Under the pieces are notes generated by a model. The model had not been told where the DNA came from. It ran no database searches and saw only the letters and a program-made list of their open reading frames with translations. This document shows, one piece after another, positions 16,246 through 25,757 of a stretch of DNA of 58,134 bases. Made by a program: the position numbers and the translations under genes. The stretch lies in NCBI GenBank assembly GCA_902764915.1, contig CACWXY010000037.1, forward strand, positions 1 to 58,134, written 5' to 3'. Every line of letters begins with the position of its first letter. Positions within the stretch are counted from its first letter, which is position 1. Origin of the DNA: an uncultured Eubacteriales bacterium. Lineage in GTDB: Bacteria; Bacillota; Clostridia; Christensenellales; Aristaeellaceae.

Positions 16246-17097
16246 TTATCGTTCCTTCTGACCATTTTTCTTCCTTCCTTCCTGTTCATTGGATAATTGA
16301 CTTTCATGAATAGTCAATGAGTTCTCGGCCTCTTTCAAACTATCAACATAGACTTTCTCCTGAATCGGCGCGCCTGTTTGCTCCTTGATTCCAGAGCGCA
16401 TGGCGGCTTCTGCATCAGGACGAATTGTCAATCGCTTTTGTTCAAGAATTCCAAGGTCATACCCTTCAGGATGTTTTAGCAAATCGAGGAAAGATCGTTT
16501 GCCTTTGGCAATCACTTTATGGATAACAGCTTGGCGGTCATCCACATGCTGAATGGCTGCTTTTACCATAGCAATTTGCTTTTGGATTTCCTGCATCCCG
16601 GCATGATCGGTCTTGCCGCATTTCTGCATGACGGCCTTTTTCCGCTTTTGCAGCTTGGCGATTTCCGCTTCCGTTTCCTCAATCTTGCTGGTCAGATCCC
16701 GGCGTTTTCGGATGCTCACCACAGGCAGAGCATACTTTTCTTTTTGCAGGCGGGTCAGGTCGGTTTTATGGGTCTTGATCGCTTCACGCAGAGCAATGTA
16801 CCGGTCATAGAGCGGTACCGCCTGATCCAGATACTTCTGGGCTTCGCTGCGACGCTTGCCATTATGTCGCAGGGCATAGAAGGAACCGATCATGTTGGCC
16901 CGGATGGTTTCCAGCTTCCGAGCCAGGACGGTAACCGCATCACCTGTCTGTTCTCCTTCCTGGTGAACACCTTCTGCCTGCGCAATGTCAGAAACATGAC
17001 CCTTTCGGATCTGAAATAACAGGTTTTCCCAATGTGAATAATGATGCGGCTGTGCAGCCGCGATGATTGAAATGAGAAGTCCAATAGTAATGGAGCG
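16246..17097 (-). pseudogene. Headless relaxase-like C-terminal coiled-coil region
   Basis: The frame is open from 17097 to 16246, with its only ATG at 16893 (215 residues). The product is long, basic and coiled-coil, with the segment ALPVVSIRKRRDLTSKIEET, which resembles the C-terminal part of mobilisation relaxases from Firmicute elements. No relaxase catalytic domain precedes it, and the 5' end runs into the divergent gene starting at 17063, so I read it as a truncated remnant of a mobile element. An expressed small protein from 16893 cannot be excluded, but no strong ribosome-binding site is seen there. Confidence 0.5.
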
Positions 17098-18205
17098 TCA
17101 GCAGCTTTTCGATGTGGGAAGCGTGCTGACAATGCAGATTGTAATCCGGCCAAAGGCCACCTTTGAACAGTTGCGGCAGGCTTTTGAAAGCGCCTGCCAC
17201 TGTCATGAAATCTTTTCTTCCAGAATTGAACTGGATGCCTCCGGAAAAGCGTACTACACAGACTGTGACCATCCGCAAAACAGCTTTTCCCAGACGGAAC
17301 TTTCCCTGCAGGAACTGATCCGGGAGAATGAAAGGATTCGGTTCCGGCTGGAGAAAGGGGAATTTCTCCGTGGGTTTGACGCACCCTCCGGGGTCGTCTT
17401 CATGCTACACCATCTGGGCGAGGACGGAAAATCCCTTCTGTATTTAATCGAAACCTTTCTGAACTGTCTGTCCGGAAAAGAACCGGCGTTCCTGCCTTTC
17501 CACTGCCTGCGGGAGGAGAATCTCCCGCGCCGGAGCGGGCTGTCGCTGCCTTACCGGATTACCATGAAAATGCTCAACCGCATGTGGCGGCGGGATAAGC
17601 AGGTGTTCACTCTTGATGATTTGGACAGGTCCTTTGCGACACTCTGGAAAAACCGCCAGACCTCTCTGAGCGTTTCACGATATGACCGGAAAGCACTGGA
17701 TCAGCTCCTGAAGCAGTCGAAAGAGGCGAAGGTTTCACTGACATCCTGGCTGCTTACAGACATGGTTCGTGCGCAGCCGGACCAGAAAGCTTCCTTCGGG
17801 CTTTCGGCGACCCATCGGGTGAGCGGCAACCGGGCCATGGGAAACTATTCCACCGGTATCATAGCCCGTTTCAGGTATCGGCCGCGCAAATCCTTCGAAC
17901 AGAATGCGAAAAGGATGCAGCGGCTGATTCACCGCCGGCTTCAGAATGTGAAAGCCCTCTATATGCCTCTTCATGCCGTGGCTATGCTGGATACTACGCT
18001 TCCGGATGCCATGAATTTCGAGCATACCGGGATTTTTCACAGCCGGGCCAGCGGTCTTGCCGCGTATATGGCGGGGTACGGAAAGAAAGTCCGGACGATG
18101 AGCGTCTCCAACCTTCTGCGTTCGGATATTCCGCTGACCTACGGTCCGTATCACCTGGAGAATCTGATCTTTATTCCTCCGGTGGTCTCCTATGAAAAAA
18201 CGTGA
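17063..18205 (+). CDS. Condensation-domain-like acyltransferase
   Basis: A 380-residue soluble protein of the CoA-dependent acyltransferase/NRPS condensation superfamily. The catalytic HHxxxDG-type motif is present at about residue 116 as LHHLGEDG. A later segment (GNRAMGNYSTGIIARF) fits the family's second half, where a DFGWG-like motif would normally be. Its length suits a stand-alone acyltransferase rather than an NRPS module. The ATG at 17063 or the one at 17090 could be used. It lies next to a broken relaxase-like gene and has no biosynthetic neighbours, so the substrate is unknown and it may be passenger DNA. Confidence 0.65.
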   Translation: MIEMRSPIVMERQQLFDVGSVLTMQIVIRPKATFEQLRQAFESACHCHEIFSSRIELDASGKAYYTDCDHPQNSFSQTELSLQELIRENERIRFRLEKGEFLRGFDAPSGVVFMLHHLGEDGKSLLYLIETFLNCLSGKEPAFLPFHCLREENLPRRSGLSLPYRITMKMLNRMWRRDKQVFTLDDLDRSFATLWKNRQTSLSVSRYDRKALDQLLKQSKEAKVSLTSWLLTDMVRAQPDQKASFGLSATHRVSGNRAMGNYSTGIIARFRYRPRKSFEQNAKRMQRLIHRRLQNVKALYMPLHAVAMLDTTLPDAMNFEHTGIFHSRASGLAAYMAGYGKKVRTMSVSNLLRSDIPLTYGPYHLENLIFIPPVVSYEKT

Positions 18206-18294
18206 TTGGCGTGGTCACCCTGGGAGACGTCCTGAACATAGTCAGCCATACCATCATAGAGGCGGACGGTTCTCCCCGGAACGCCAGGCCCTGA
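18202..18294 (+). pseudogene. Short remnant resembling a CBS-domain tail
   Basis: Thirty codons from a GTG inside the preceding gene's end read VIGVVTLGDVLNIVSHTIIE and then stop. The start of this stretch looks like the GVVTxxDVL strand-turn-helix of CBS domains. No complete gene surrounds it. I treat it as a fragment; chance resemblance is possible. Confidence 0.25.
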
Positions 18295-19360
18295 TACATG
18301 ATCCGTCAGACGAGCGTCCATCGCGGCATCTGACGGATCATTTTCTGTATTTCCACCTGTCGATTGTCGCAGACTTCGGATGGGGGACAGCAGACTGCCT
18401 GTCATGGTAAATCAGCCGGATGCAGAAGCGAGAAGACCGAGATGGATCCTGATGCTGCTGCGTATGGCAGAAAGATCGGCTACACCGGGGGCAATGGCAG
18501 GGGCGGGAAGAAAGGGACAATCAGAGCCGGGAAAACCGGCCAATGATTCTTTGCCTGTCGGGAGCTGATTGTATATGCCCGGGCTTGCGACTGGCTGTCA
18601 TGACTCGCTGCCCGCAGAGTACGCAGACATGTTTATGGATGCATGCACGGCAGGATGCCCCCGCGGCGCCGATGAAACAATCTTTCCCGGTTGGAATCGG
18701 TCTTCCCTTCCCGGAAGGTGCTGACAACAGCATCTATTGCGCTCTGACGAATCGCCGGGCCTTTCAGGAACGCGGATATTTACAGATGCGCCTCTGACGG
18801 GCGTGCCTTTCTTTCGGCGTCTTGTATGCCAATCGTCCCAGCAGTCATGCTGCGCTCCGTATCTGCGATGGCTTTTTTGTGAGGCGCCTTTTATTGGCAG
18901 AAGTGGGAACAGCTAACTTTTCGCGTCGTGCAGTGATCTTCATTGCCTGCGTATTCGTTTTTCATTTGTCGGTAAGCGCCACCGGCGGTTATGCGATTAT
19001 GTCATGGGACAGATTGGCCGGCACGATACCAGGTTTGGCAATGGCAGGAAACGTAACCATGAAAAGGATGCGATGCCGCTGCGGAGAGCCTTTATTGGGA
19101 AAAATGACAAGGGTTCGGTTCTGCTGAACCTGATGCGTTCGCGGATTTTTCCCCGGGAAGGTCCGGTACTGCAGCATCATCTGCCTGCATTTCCGTAAGC
19201 AGTACCGCATCCACCGGCATCAGCGGATTTCTGGCAGGCATCCGCTTCCATGCCGGGATCCGGCTTGCGTTCTTTGCAGGACAGCCGAGAGCGCATCATA
19301 AAACGTGGCGTGCTCATGGATAGATACAGACACACTGCGAAGCATGCAGGCAGCCTACCG
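18295..19360. other. Gene-poor stretch
   Basis: About 1.1 kb with only short, overlapping, mutually incompatible frames, no ribosome-binding site that leads into a convincing gene, and no recognisable RNA. Base composition stays GC-rich. It looks like decayed coding DNA between an acyltransferase and the DUF6273 gene. Confidence 0.5.
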
Positions 19361-19389
19361 TTGCTCAGAAGCAGGCAAAACAGTATAAT
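19361..19389 (+). promoter_or_regulatory. Sigma-A-type promoter
   Basis: TTGCTC (19361-19366), a 17-base spacer and a perfect TATAAT (19384-19389), 21 bases before the ATG at 19411. It drives the DUF6273-type gene pair. Confidence 0.7.
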
Positions 19390-19410
19390 ATACAGACATA
19401 GAAGTGAAAG

Positions 19411-19761
19411 ATGAATAACCCTGCAATTGAATGGACAAGGTATCTGTGCGGTCAGATACAAAACAGCAGTCTGATTTTTCAGAAACGGTTCAAAGAAGCG
19501 GCAGCTGCTGCTGAAGAGATCCTGATGGGGACACACTATGCAGAGGGTGAAGCGAAACGAACGGCAGAGAAATGGGATGAAGCGGTGACTGCCTTCGGGA
19601 AGGCCGGGGACTATTCCGATGCGGCGAAACAGATCCAGGCTACCTACTGTGCAGAGGGTGAAGAAAAGCAAGCTGCTAAGGAATGGGATGAAGCAATAAC
19701 CGCCTTCGGGAAGGCCGGAGATTACGCTGATGCCGCAGAAAAGATTCAGGTGGCCATGTGA
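19411..19761 (+). CDS. N-terminal part of a broken DUF6273-type gene (TPR-like repeats)
   Basis: A 116-residue product with two copies of a ~37-residue helical repeat (EGE-K-AA-WDEA-AFGKAGDY-DAA-IQ). Such repeats commonly precede a DUF6273 domain in Clostridia. The frame ends in ATG-TGA exactly where the DUF6273 domain continues in the -1 frame. It is best read as the first half of one gene that has lost a segment. Both halves keep good codon patterns, so the break is probably recent. A functional short protein is less likely. Confidence 0.6.
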   Translation: MNNPAIEWTRYLCGQIQNSSLIFQKRFKEAAAAAEEILMGTHYAEGEAKRTAEKWDEAVTAFGKAGDYSDAAKQIQATYCAEGEEKQAAKEWDEAITAFGKAGDYADAAEKIQVAM

Positions 19762-20414
19762 CTTTTGGATCCTACCCTCAAACAGCCGATGGCACAGACA
19801 GCACTCCTATTGAGTGGCTTGTGCAGGACTACGATGCGGATAATAACTGTTCTTTGCTGATCAGCCGATACGGACTCGATATACAGCCTTATAACAAAAC
19901 ATACACGAACACCAGCTGGGAAAAATGTACACTTCGCACCTGGCTGAATGATACATTCCTGAACAAAGCATTCACGATGGAAGAACAGTTGGGCATTCGG
20001 CTGACAAATGTGGATAACAGTATCAGTCAGGGATACAGGAAATGGAACATCAAGGAAGAAAATCATACACAGGATATGATTTTCCTTCTGAGTTATGCTG
20101 AAGCAAACAAATACTTTGGCGTGGCTTATGGTGATGGTAAGAAAGCGGATGCGGCCGCACGTATAGCGGCGACTGCGTACGCGGAAAAGCAAGGGGCATA
20201 TACAAACAACAACCATAAAACAGAGGATGGTGCTGCGACTACATGGTGGTGGCTGCGCTCCCCTGGCAACAATCGGCGTAATGCCGCACATGTGGACTAT
20301 GACGGTTCTCTTATCCCTCGGAGTGTGAGTGTTGACCGTGGTTGTGTTCGCCCTGCTTTGTGGGTCAATTTGGATGCTGATTTTTTCCAATCGTTAGGCT
20401 CTTTCGGACAGTAA
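19758..20414 (+). CDS. DUF6273-domain part of a broken gene
   Basis: A 218-residue frame starting at a GTG that overlaps the preceding stop by four bases. It is a near full-length DUF6273 domain: VTFGSYPQTADGTDSTPIEW, then LRTWLNDTFLNKAF, QDMIFLLSYAEA and the conserved end TWWWLRSPGNN and RPALWVNLD. The family is secreted or surface-related in many gut Clostridia and has a lectin-like fold by general knowledge; its role is unknown. No independent ribosome-binding site exists, so expression would need re-initiation at the GTGA overlap or a frameshift. Confidence 0.65.
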   Translation: MTFGSYPQTADGTDSTPIEWLVQDYDADNNCSLLISRYGLDIQPYNKTYTNTSWEKCTLRTWLNDTFLNKAFTMEEQLGIRLTNVDNSISQGYRKWNIKEENHTQDMIFLLSYAEANKYFGVAYGDGKKADAAARIAATAYAEKQGAYTNNNHKTEDGAATTWWWLRSPGNNRRNAAHVDYDGSLIPRSVSVDRGCVRPALWVNLDADFFQSLGSFGQ

Positions 20415-20506
20415 AATGCTCCGGATTGTGAAACAATGGTGAACCAATGCTATACATGAAAGTATGCTTTCACTATGACTGAGGGACCGCTGAGGAGAAA
20501 TAGCGT

Positions 20507-20878
20507 ATGAAATCAAAGAAGATAACCAGCATACCGGGCTTGTTTGGCGGCATGAACCACTACGATGAAAACGGCAAACTGATCGGATATAGTACGGAGA
20601 GTATTTTCGGCGGTACGAATCATTATAACGCCGATGGCAGTCGTGCAGGGTACAGCTTGGAGAGCGTTTTTGGAGGCATGGATCATTACGATGAGGATGG
20701 TCATTTTTCAGGATACAGCATGGATGGAGTCTTTGGCGGCAAGACCCATTATGATGAAGATGGACAATATGCAGGATATAGCACGCAGAATATAATTGCA
20801 GGCAGTACGTTTCATGGTGACGTCGATAATGATCATCCAAGTCTGTTTGACAATGAAAGCGATGATTTAGACTGGTAA
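20507..20878 (+). CDS. Small protein of four 21-residue HYD-G-GYS repeats
   Basis: A 123-residue protein with a GAGGAG site before its ATG. Residues ~14-97 are four tandem 21-residue repeats of the form GG-x2-HY(D/N)-x-(N/D)G-x4-GYS-x5-FGG-type units, followed by an acidic tail ending DDLDW. There is no signal peptide and no membrane helix. Repeats of this look resemble YD/RHS-like or WG-type beta repeats, but I recognise no named family. Function unknown. The 63-bp repeat unit could recombine to change copy number. Confidence 0.7.
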   Translation: MKSKKITSIPGLFGGMNHYDENGKLIGYSTESIFGGTNHYNADGSRAGYSLESVFGGMDHYDEDGHFSGYSMDGVFGGKTHYDEDGQYAGYSTQNIIAGSTFHGDVDNDHPSLFDNESDDLDW

Positions 20879-21879
20879 AGCTGCATAAACACCCATCTGC
20901 GTGGAACAAAGGCACGCTGGACGGCCAGGGACATACGATCTCCAATGTTACCTTCCATTCTGATTACCCGGTCTGCGGTGTCGGTGTGGTCGGCATGAAC
21001 CTGGGCGAGGTGAAGAATCTGACCGTTCAGAATGTGGACATTCGCTGTGAGAACACCTTCTCCATGGCCATAGGCGGCGTGGTGGGATACAACATGGGCC
21101 TGATCCACGATGTGACGCTGACTGGCACAAACCAGATCGCAGGCGTCAACGCCACAGGCGGGATTGCGGGCGGTTCCATGCAGTCCGTGTGGAACTGTAC
21201 TGTAGACGGCACGGTCATTTATGTGCTGGGCGACAATGATTTCTCCTCCGGGCGAATCATTCAGGCGGATATTGCCGAATGTGGCGGACTGGTGGTCGGT
21301 GGTTTCTTCGGGGGCACCATTGATAACTGCACAGCCAGGGGAACCGTAATGGCGGAAGGCAATGAACCCGTGGGTCTGGGCGGCATTGCGGGGTGCCTGG
21401 AAATGATGGACAGCATAACCAACTGCACGGCGGAGGTGGAAATTATCTCAGAAAAGGGCGGACATGCGATGGGCGGCCTGTGCGGCTTTTGCGGCACGCA
21501 CTCCATTGGCGATGTGGCCCTTGCCACTGAGGACATTCAGTCTTCCGTGTACCCCGGCATGATTGAGAACTGCCATGTGACCGCCAGCATGTCTGTTCCC
21601 GGTGCGACACACGTGGGCGGACTGGTGGGAACCGGACTGTATTATTACGGGGAAGAGACAGCTTTCAAGGTAGCGAACTGCACGGTCAATGCGGAAATCA
21701 CCGGCGCTGTTACACCCGGTGCTGTGGCAGGCCGGGCCGTGAATTCCGTGATTGAAAGCTGCGATGCACAGGTGATGCTGGATGGCGAAGCCTTGACCAG
21801 CGCAATCGGTGAGACGAGCACCATGTACGAAAGCGGCGATCAGTTCGAGGAAGAAACCCCGGCTGATGACGCTGCGTAA
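20866..21879 (+). pseudogene. Headless GLUG-repeat beta-helix protein
   Basis: The frame opens at 20866 inside the end of the preceding gene and runs to 21879 with no start codon preceded by a ribosome-binding site; the first ATG is at 20986. The product has GLUG-type repeats (KGTLDGQGHTISNV, GGVVGYNMG, ATGGIAGGSM, VGLGGIAGC, THVGGLVGTG) that fold as a right-handed beta-helix in surface adhesins. The normal signal peptide and upstream domains are missing. I read it as the 3' part of a surface-protein gene cut by a deletion. Confidence 0.6.
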
Positions 21880-21896
21880 GCAGGACAGAGCGCATA

Positions 21897-21937
21897 GAAA
21901 ATGGCGGCAAGTGTCTTTACGGCAGGCCGCCATTTTC
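21897..21937 (+). terminator. Terminator-like hairpin after the GLUG remnant
   Basis: GAAAATGGCGGC pairs with GCCGCCATTTTC around a 16-base loop, 18 bases after the stop codon. The T-run is only four bases. From here to 22184 nothing else is recognised. Confidence 0.6.
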
Positions 21938-22183
21938 CATTGGCTCTTCCTTTCCTCCCGGTTTTGGCTGCATACGCACATTTTCAAGCCTTTTGCACGG
22001 CGGATCATATTCCTCCGTTTTCGAGGTCGGCAGCATGGTTTCATTGACCGGACCATCCGAAAACGGTTTGCTGCAATCTGTCACCATCACGAATCGGTCA
22101 GTAAGGATTTTGGAAAAGCCAGGCATGTGCCGGATGCACGGTACATGCCTTTTACTGTTTTCGATCTCATGAAATCATTCTTC

Positions 22184-22218
22184 TTGACAGATGATCATGA
22201 CGACGTTACAATTGTGAC
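22184..22218 (+). promoter_or_regulatory. Promoter with overlapping palindrome before the TetR gene
   Basis: A consensus -35 TTGACA (22184-22189) stands 17 bases from a -10 TACAAT (22207-22212). The -10 lies inside a near-perfect 14-bp palindrome, GTTACAATTGTGAC (22205-22218). A repressor bound there would block the promoter, so self-repression by the TetR protein is likely. Confidence 0.6.
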
Positions 22219-22319
22219 GCCATCAAAAATGGTATGGCAGGGTTCATCTTGCGTGAAGAAAAGTCGCAGCCTGTTACAGGCTGGACCTGCATTGCAGCAG
22301 AACGGGAAAGGAGGAGCAT

Positions 22320-22871
22320 ATGGTCAGTGAACTGCAGCAGCGGGAGATCCTGCGGCTGTCCAATGAAGCGTCACAGAAGCTGTCCAGGGAATGTCTGGAA
22401 ATGGCTCTGTTTAAACTCATGGCTGAGAAAGGCTTTGAAAAGATCTCCATTTCTGAGATCGTCGAATTGGCAGGCGTTTCCCGCAATGCGTTTTATCGCA
22501 ACTACGGAACGAAGGAAGCACTTCTTGATGGACTGGCAAACACGATCGCCCGGAAACTGAGAGAAGCACTTCCTGACGGTATGAACGCAGACGCAGTATC
22601 ATACAGCCGCTTTTTTGAAGTGGCGGCCCAAAACGCAGACGCCTTTCATATCCTTTTGAGAGTTCGCTATCCATTGGCCGCCAGGGTTTCGGGTGAGGGA
22701 AAGGATTATGTACAGACTGCCTGGGAAGGGGCATTCTTCAATATCGCGATCCAATGGTATAAAAACGGGATGAAGGAAACACCCGCGGAGATGGGAGAAC
22801 TGTGCGAGAAACTGCTGGCCAGGCATTGCACAGGCGCCGGGGACAGAGGTGAAATGCCAAAATCTTCCTGA
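22320..22871 (+). CDS. TetR/AcrR-family transcriptional regulator
   Basis: A 183-residue regulator with the N-terminal TetR helix-turn-helix at about residues 20-65 (ALFKLMAEKGFEKISISEI, then ELAGVSRNAFYRNYGTKEAL). The C-terminal ~110 residues form the ligand domain, which has no assignable ligand. GGAGGAG lies just before the ATG. The promoter upstream carries a palindrome that suits dimeric TetR binding. The next intact gene is ftsH, 370 bases away, and there is no transporter nearby, so the usual TetR-efflux pairing is missing. Confidence 0.88.
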   Translation: MVSELQQREILRLSNEASQKLSRECLEMALFKLMAEKGFEKISISEIVELAGVSRNAFYRNYGTKEALLDGLANTIARKLREALPDGMNADAVSYSRFFEVAAQNADAFHILLRVRYPLAARVSGEGKDYVQTAWEGAFFNIAIQWYKNGMKETPAEMGELCEKLLARHCTGAGDRGEMPKSS

Positions 22872-23242
22872 TTGCAGGCGTGCACTGGATCCTGCAATCC
22901 GCAGTGCGGACTGCCTGCGGCTTATCATCCGGCAGAGCCAATATCCATGCATGCTAAATAACGCATTCATCTTCTGTCTGGGAGACTGCTTCCTTTTCCG
23001 GAAGAGGCAACAACACTGGCTGCCATGTGAATGGCGGATCGTCTGGTGCTCCACAGCGTCCTGACCCAGATGAGAAAAAACGGTGAAAATGCTTGTTAAA
23101 TCGTTTGCCTGCGCCATGTTTGGGAGCCTGAGGATATGCGTCAACAATCTGGCTCACAGCGAGGGAAACCTGCGTTCTCCGCTGCCCCTGGCATGCAGCT
23201 GGTTCAAATATTATCCAATCAATAAGGAAAGGTGATTATGGA
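22872..23242. other. Intergenic stretch before ftsH
   Basis: About 370 bases with small inverted repeats (for instance CTGCAATCCGCAG-like around 22900) but no gene, clear promoter or terminator. The last bases hold the ftsH ribosome-binding site AAGGAAAGG. Confidence 0.4.
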
Positions 23243-25072
23243 ATGTTCGATAACAGCAATCCTTCCAACCGAAAGCCGCTGATTTACTATATTGTGATCG
23301 CGGCTGTGATTATTCTGCTCATGAATGCTTTTCTTTTCCCGACCCTTCTGGCGAGACAGGTGACGGAAGTGGGCTACAGTGATTTTCTCACCTGGGTGGA
23401 CAGCGGACGTGTCAGTCAGGTTTCGCTGGATCAGCAGAGCGATCAGATTATCTTCCTGGCCACCAATGAGGATGGACAGGAGCAGATTTACAAGACAGCT
23501 GTATTCCCCGATGATGGCCTGCGTGCGCGCCTGGAAGCAGGAGGGGTGAAGTTCAGTGCACAGATTCCTACGCAGAACAATCCGCTTCTCAGTTTTCTGA
23601 TCAGCTGGCTCCTGCCTATTGCTTTGTTCTCGCTGATTGGACGTGTGCTGATGGGGCAGATGAATAAGCGCATGGGCGGAATGAATGTCATGAATTTTGG
23701 CAAAAGCAATGCCCAGATTGTGGCAGACAAGGAAACAGGCGTTACTTTTGCCGATGTGGCCGGTGAGGAGGAAGCCAAGGATGCACTGAAGGAAATCGTC
23801 GATTTCCTGGAGCACCCGGACAAGTATGCAGGCATTGGTGCCAAACTGCCCAAGGGTGCACTGCTGGTGGGACCTCCAGGCACAGGCAAGACACTCCTGG
23901 CCAAGGCGGTGGCCGGGGAGGCAAAGGTGCCGTTTTTCTCCATCAGCGGGTCTGAGTTCGTGGAAATGTTCGTGGGCATGGGCGCGGCCAAAGTACGTGA
24001 TCTGTTTAAGCAGGCGAATGAGAAAGCGCCATGTATTGTCTTTATTGATGAGATTGATACCATCGGCAAGAAGCGCGACAGCGGTGCAGGCATAGGCGGA
24101 AATGATGAGCGTGAACAGACGCTGAACCAGCTTCTGACTGAGATGGACGGGTTTGACGGGAAGAAAGGCGTTGTAATCCTTGCCGCTACCAACCGGCCGG
24201 AATCTCTGGATCCTGCCCTTCTGCGACCGGGCCGCTTTGACCGGCGGATTCCCGTGGAACTGCCTGATCTGGCCGGGCGTGAGGCAATTCTGAACGTACA
24301 TGCCAAAGCAGTGAAACTGGGAAGCCAGATTAACATGACGGAGATCGCCAGGGCTACCAGCGGAGCCAGCGGTGCGGAGCTGGCCAATATTGTGAATGAG
24401 GCTGCGCTGCGCGCTGTCCGGATGGGCCGCAGCGAGGTGCTTCAGGAAGACCTGATGGAGAGTGTGGAAACTGTCATAGCAGGATATCAGCGCAAGAATG
24501 CGGTGCTGTCGGAAATGGAAAAGAAGATCGTGTCCTACCATGAAATTGGCCATGCCCTGGTGGCTGCCATGCAGAGCCATTCAGCGCCGGTTACGAAGAT
24601 TACCATTATCCCACGCACGTCTGGAGCGCTGGGCTATACGATGCAGGTAGATGAAGGCGATCACTACCTGATGAGCCGCGAGGAACTGCTCAGTAAGCTC
24701 ACCACACTTACCGGCGGCCAGGCAGCGGAACAACTGATCTTTGGCTCAATCACCACAGGCGCGAGCAACGATATTGAAAAGGCTACCAAGCTTGCCCGGG
24801 GAATGATTACGCGGTATGGCATGAGTGAGTTCGGTATGGTAGCGCTGGAAACAGTGAACGGGCAGTATTTGGGGCAGGATACATCGCTGGCCTGCAGTCC
24901 GGCGTATGCAGAGAAGATTGATGACCAAGTGGTTGCGCTGGTTGGCCAGGCAAGGCAAAAAGCGGACCAGATTCTGCGGGAGAATGAGGCAAAACTGCAT
25001 GAACTGGCGAAGTATCTGCTTGCAAAGGAAACGATCACAGGGGAAGAGTTTATGCAGATTCTTGGGCAGTAA
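23243..25072 (+). CDS. ftsH: ATP-dependent zinc metalloprotease FtsH
   Basis: A 609-residue membrane AAA+ protease that degrades misfolded membrane and regulatory proteins. The first helix is at residues ~13-37, then an extracytoplasmic FtsH_ext domain, and a second helix at ~112-133. The AAA domain has Walker A GPPGTGKT (210-217), Walker [11 protein letters not shown] and the second region [21 protein letters not shown]. The zinc site is HEIGH (433-437), where most FtsH proteins have HEAGH; this still fits HExxH. The third ligand aspartate lies in SNDIEKAT. Length and order are complete, so the gene appears intact. It stands alone rather than beside tilS/hpt as in many Firmicutes, so it may be an extra copy. 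Confidence 0.96.
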   Translation: MFDNSNPSNRKPLIYYIVIAAVIILLMNAFLFPTLLARQVTEVGYSDFLTWVDSGRVSQVSLDQQSDQIIFLATNEDGQEQIYKTAVFPDDGLRARLEAGGVKFSAQIPTQNNPLLSFLISWLLPIALFSLIGRVLMGQMNKRMGGMNVMNFGKSNAQIVADKETGVTFADVAGEEEAKDALKEIVDFLEHPDKYAGIGAKLPKGALLVGPPGTGKTLLAKAVAGEAKVPFFSISGSEFVEMFVGMGAAKVRDLFKQANEKAPCIVFIDEIDTIGKKRDSGAGIGGNDEREQTLNQLLTEMDGFDGKKGVVILAATNRPESLDPALLRPGRFDRRIPVELPDLAGREAILNVHAKAVKLGSQINMTEIARATSGASGAELANIVNEAALRAVRMGRSEVLQEDLMESVETVIAGYQRKNAVLSEMEKKIVSYHEIGHALVAAMQSHSAPVTKITIIPRTSGALGYTMQVDEGDHYLMSREELLSKLTTLTGGQAAEQLIFGSITTGASNDIEKATKLARGMITRYGMSEFGMVALETVNGQYLGQDTSLACSPAYAEKIDDQVVALVGQARQKADQILRENEAKLHELAKYLLAKETITGEEFMQILGQ

Positions 25073-25156
25073 GCAGGAAAAGGACGGAAGAATGCGCTTC
25101 GGACCTTTTCAACTGACTTTTTCCGGCGCAGAGATGCACGTGTGAAAGCAAGAGAA

Positions 25157-25198
25157 AGACCATGCCAGCAGGCTGTCTCATGACTGCTGGCATGGTCT
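25157..25198 (+). terminator. Long-stem terminator-like hairpin after ftsH
   Basis: A perfect 15-bp stem (AGACCATGCCAGCAG / CTGCTGGCATGGTCT) with a 12-base loop, 84 bases after the ftsH stop. The downstream T-run is weak (TATTTC). Confidence 0.65.
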
Positions 25199-25757
25199 AT
25201 TTCAGGTACATCTCTCCCAATCAGTAACACTGCATATAAGCCTTATGGTCCCATAGTATTTCGCTAATCCGTTATCATGCACAGGCTTTACAGATCGTAT
25301 ACTGTTTCGGCGTTGACTGCATTCCAATCGGGGAATGCTTTTTCATTTTCCCTGCTTTTCTCCTGAGAACGATTGACAGGCGGCGAAAAAGCGCGGTCTG
25401 CAATGATTGCCTTTGCAGGAAGAGACACACTTATGTGATGAACCGGAGATGTGCGACTGCGATGATTCGAAAGAGTTTCGCATCATCGGCTGGTATGGAT
25501 ATCATTGCTTTGCCTGGCAAGCAGCGAACGCCTCGCAGAGCTTACAGAAGTTCGCAACGCAGCAAGATCCCCGGAAAACCAGTCAGTTTCTCTTATTGCC
25601 CGGCCGAGGACACTGCTTCCGTATTCGCACATCGCCTGCCGTTTTGGACCCGTTCTCAATGGGGCTTTTTGGCATGCCCTTTTTTTGAATGGTATGCCCT
25701 ACGATCTTCTCTGCACACCTATGATGAATCATCCGTCTGGCTTATCGGATATGTCTT
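25199..25757. other. Intergenic stretch with a second small terminator
   Basis: About 560 bases without a convincing gene. A compact hairpin with a T-run lies at 25319-25343 (GCATTCC / GGAATGC then TTTTT). The remainder carries short overlapping frames only, perhaps decayed coding DNA. Confidence 0.45.
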
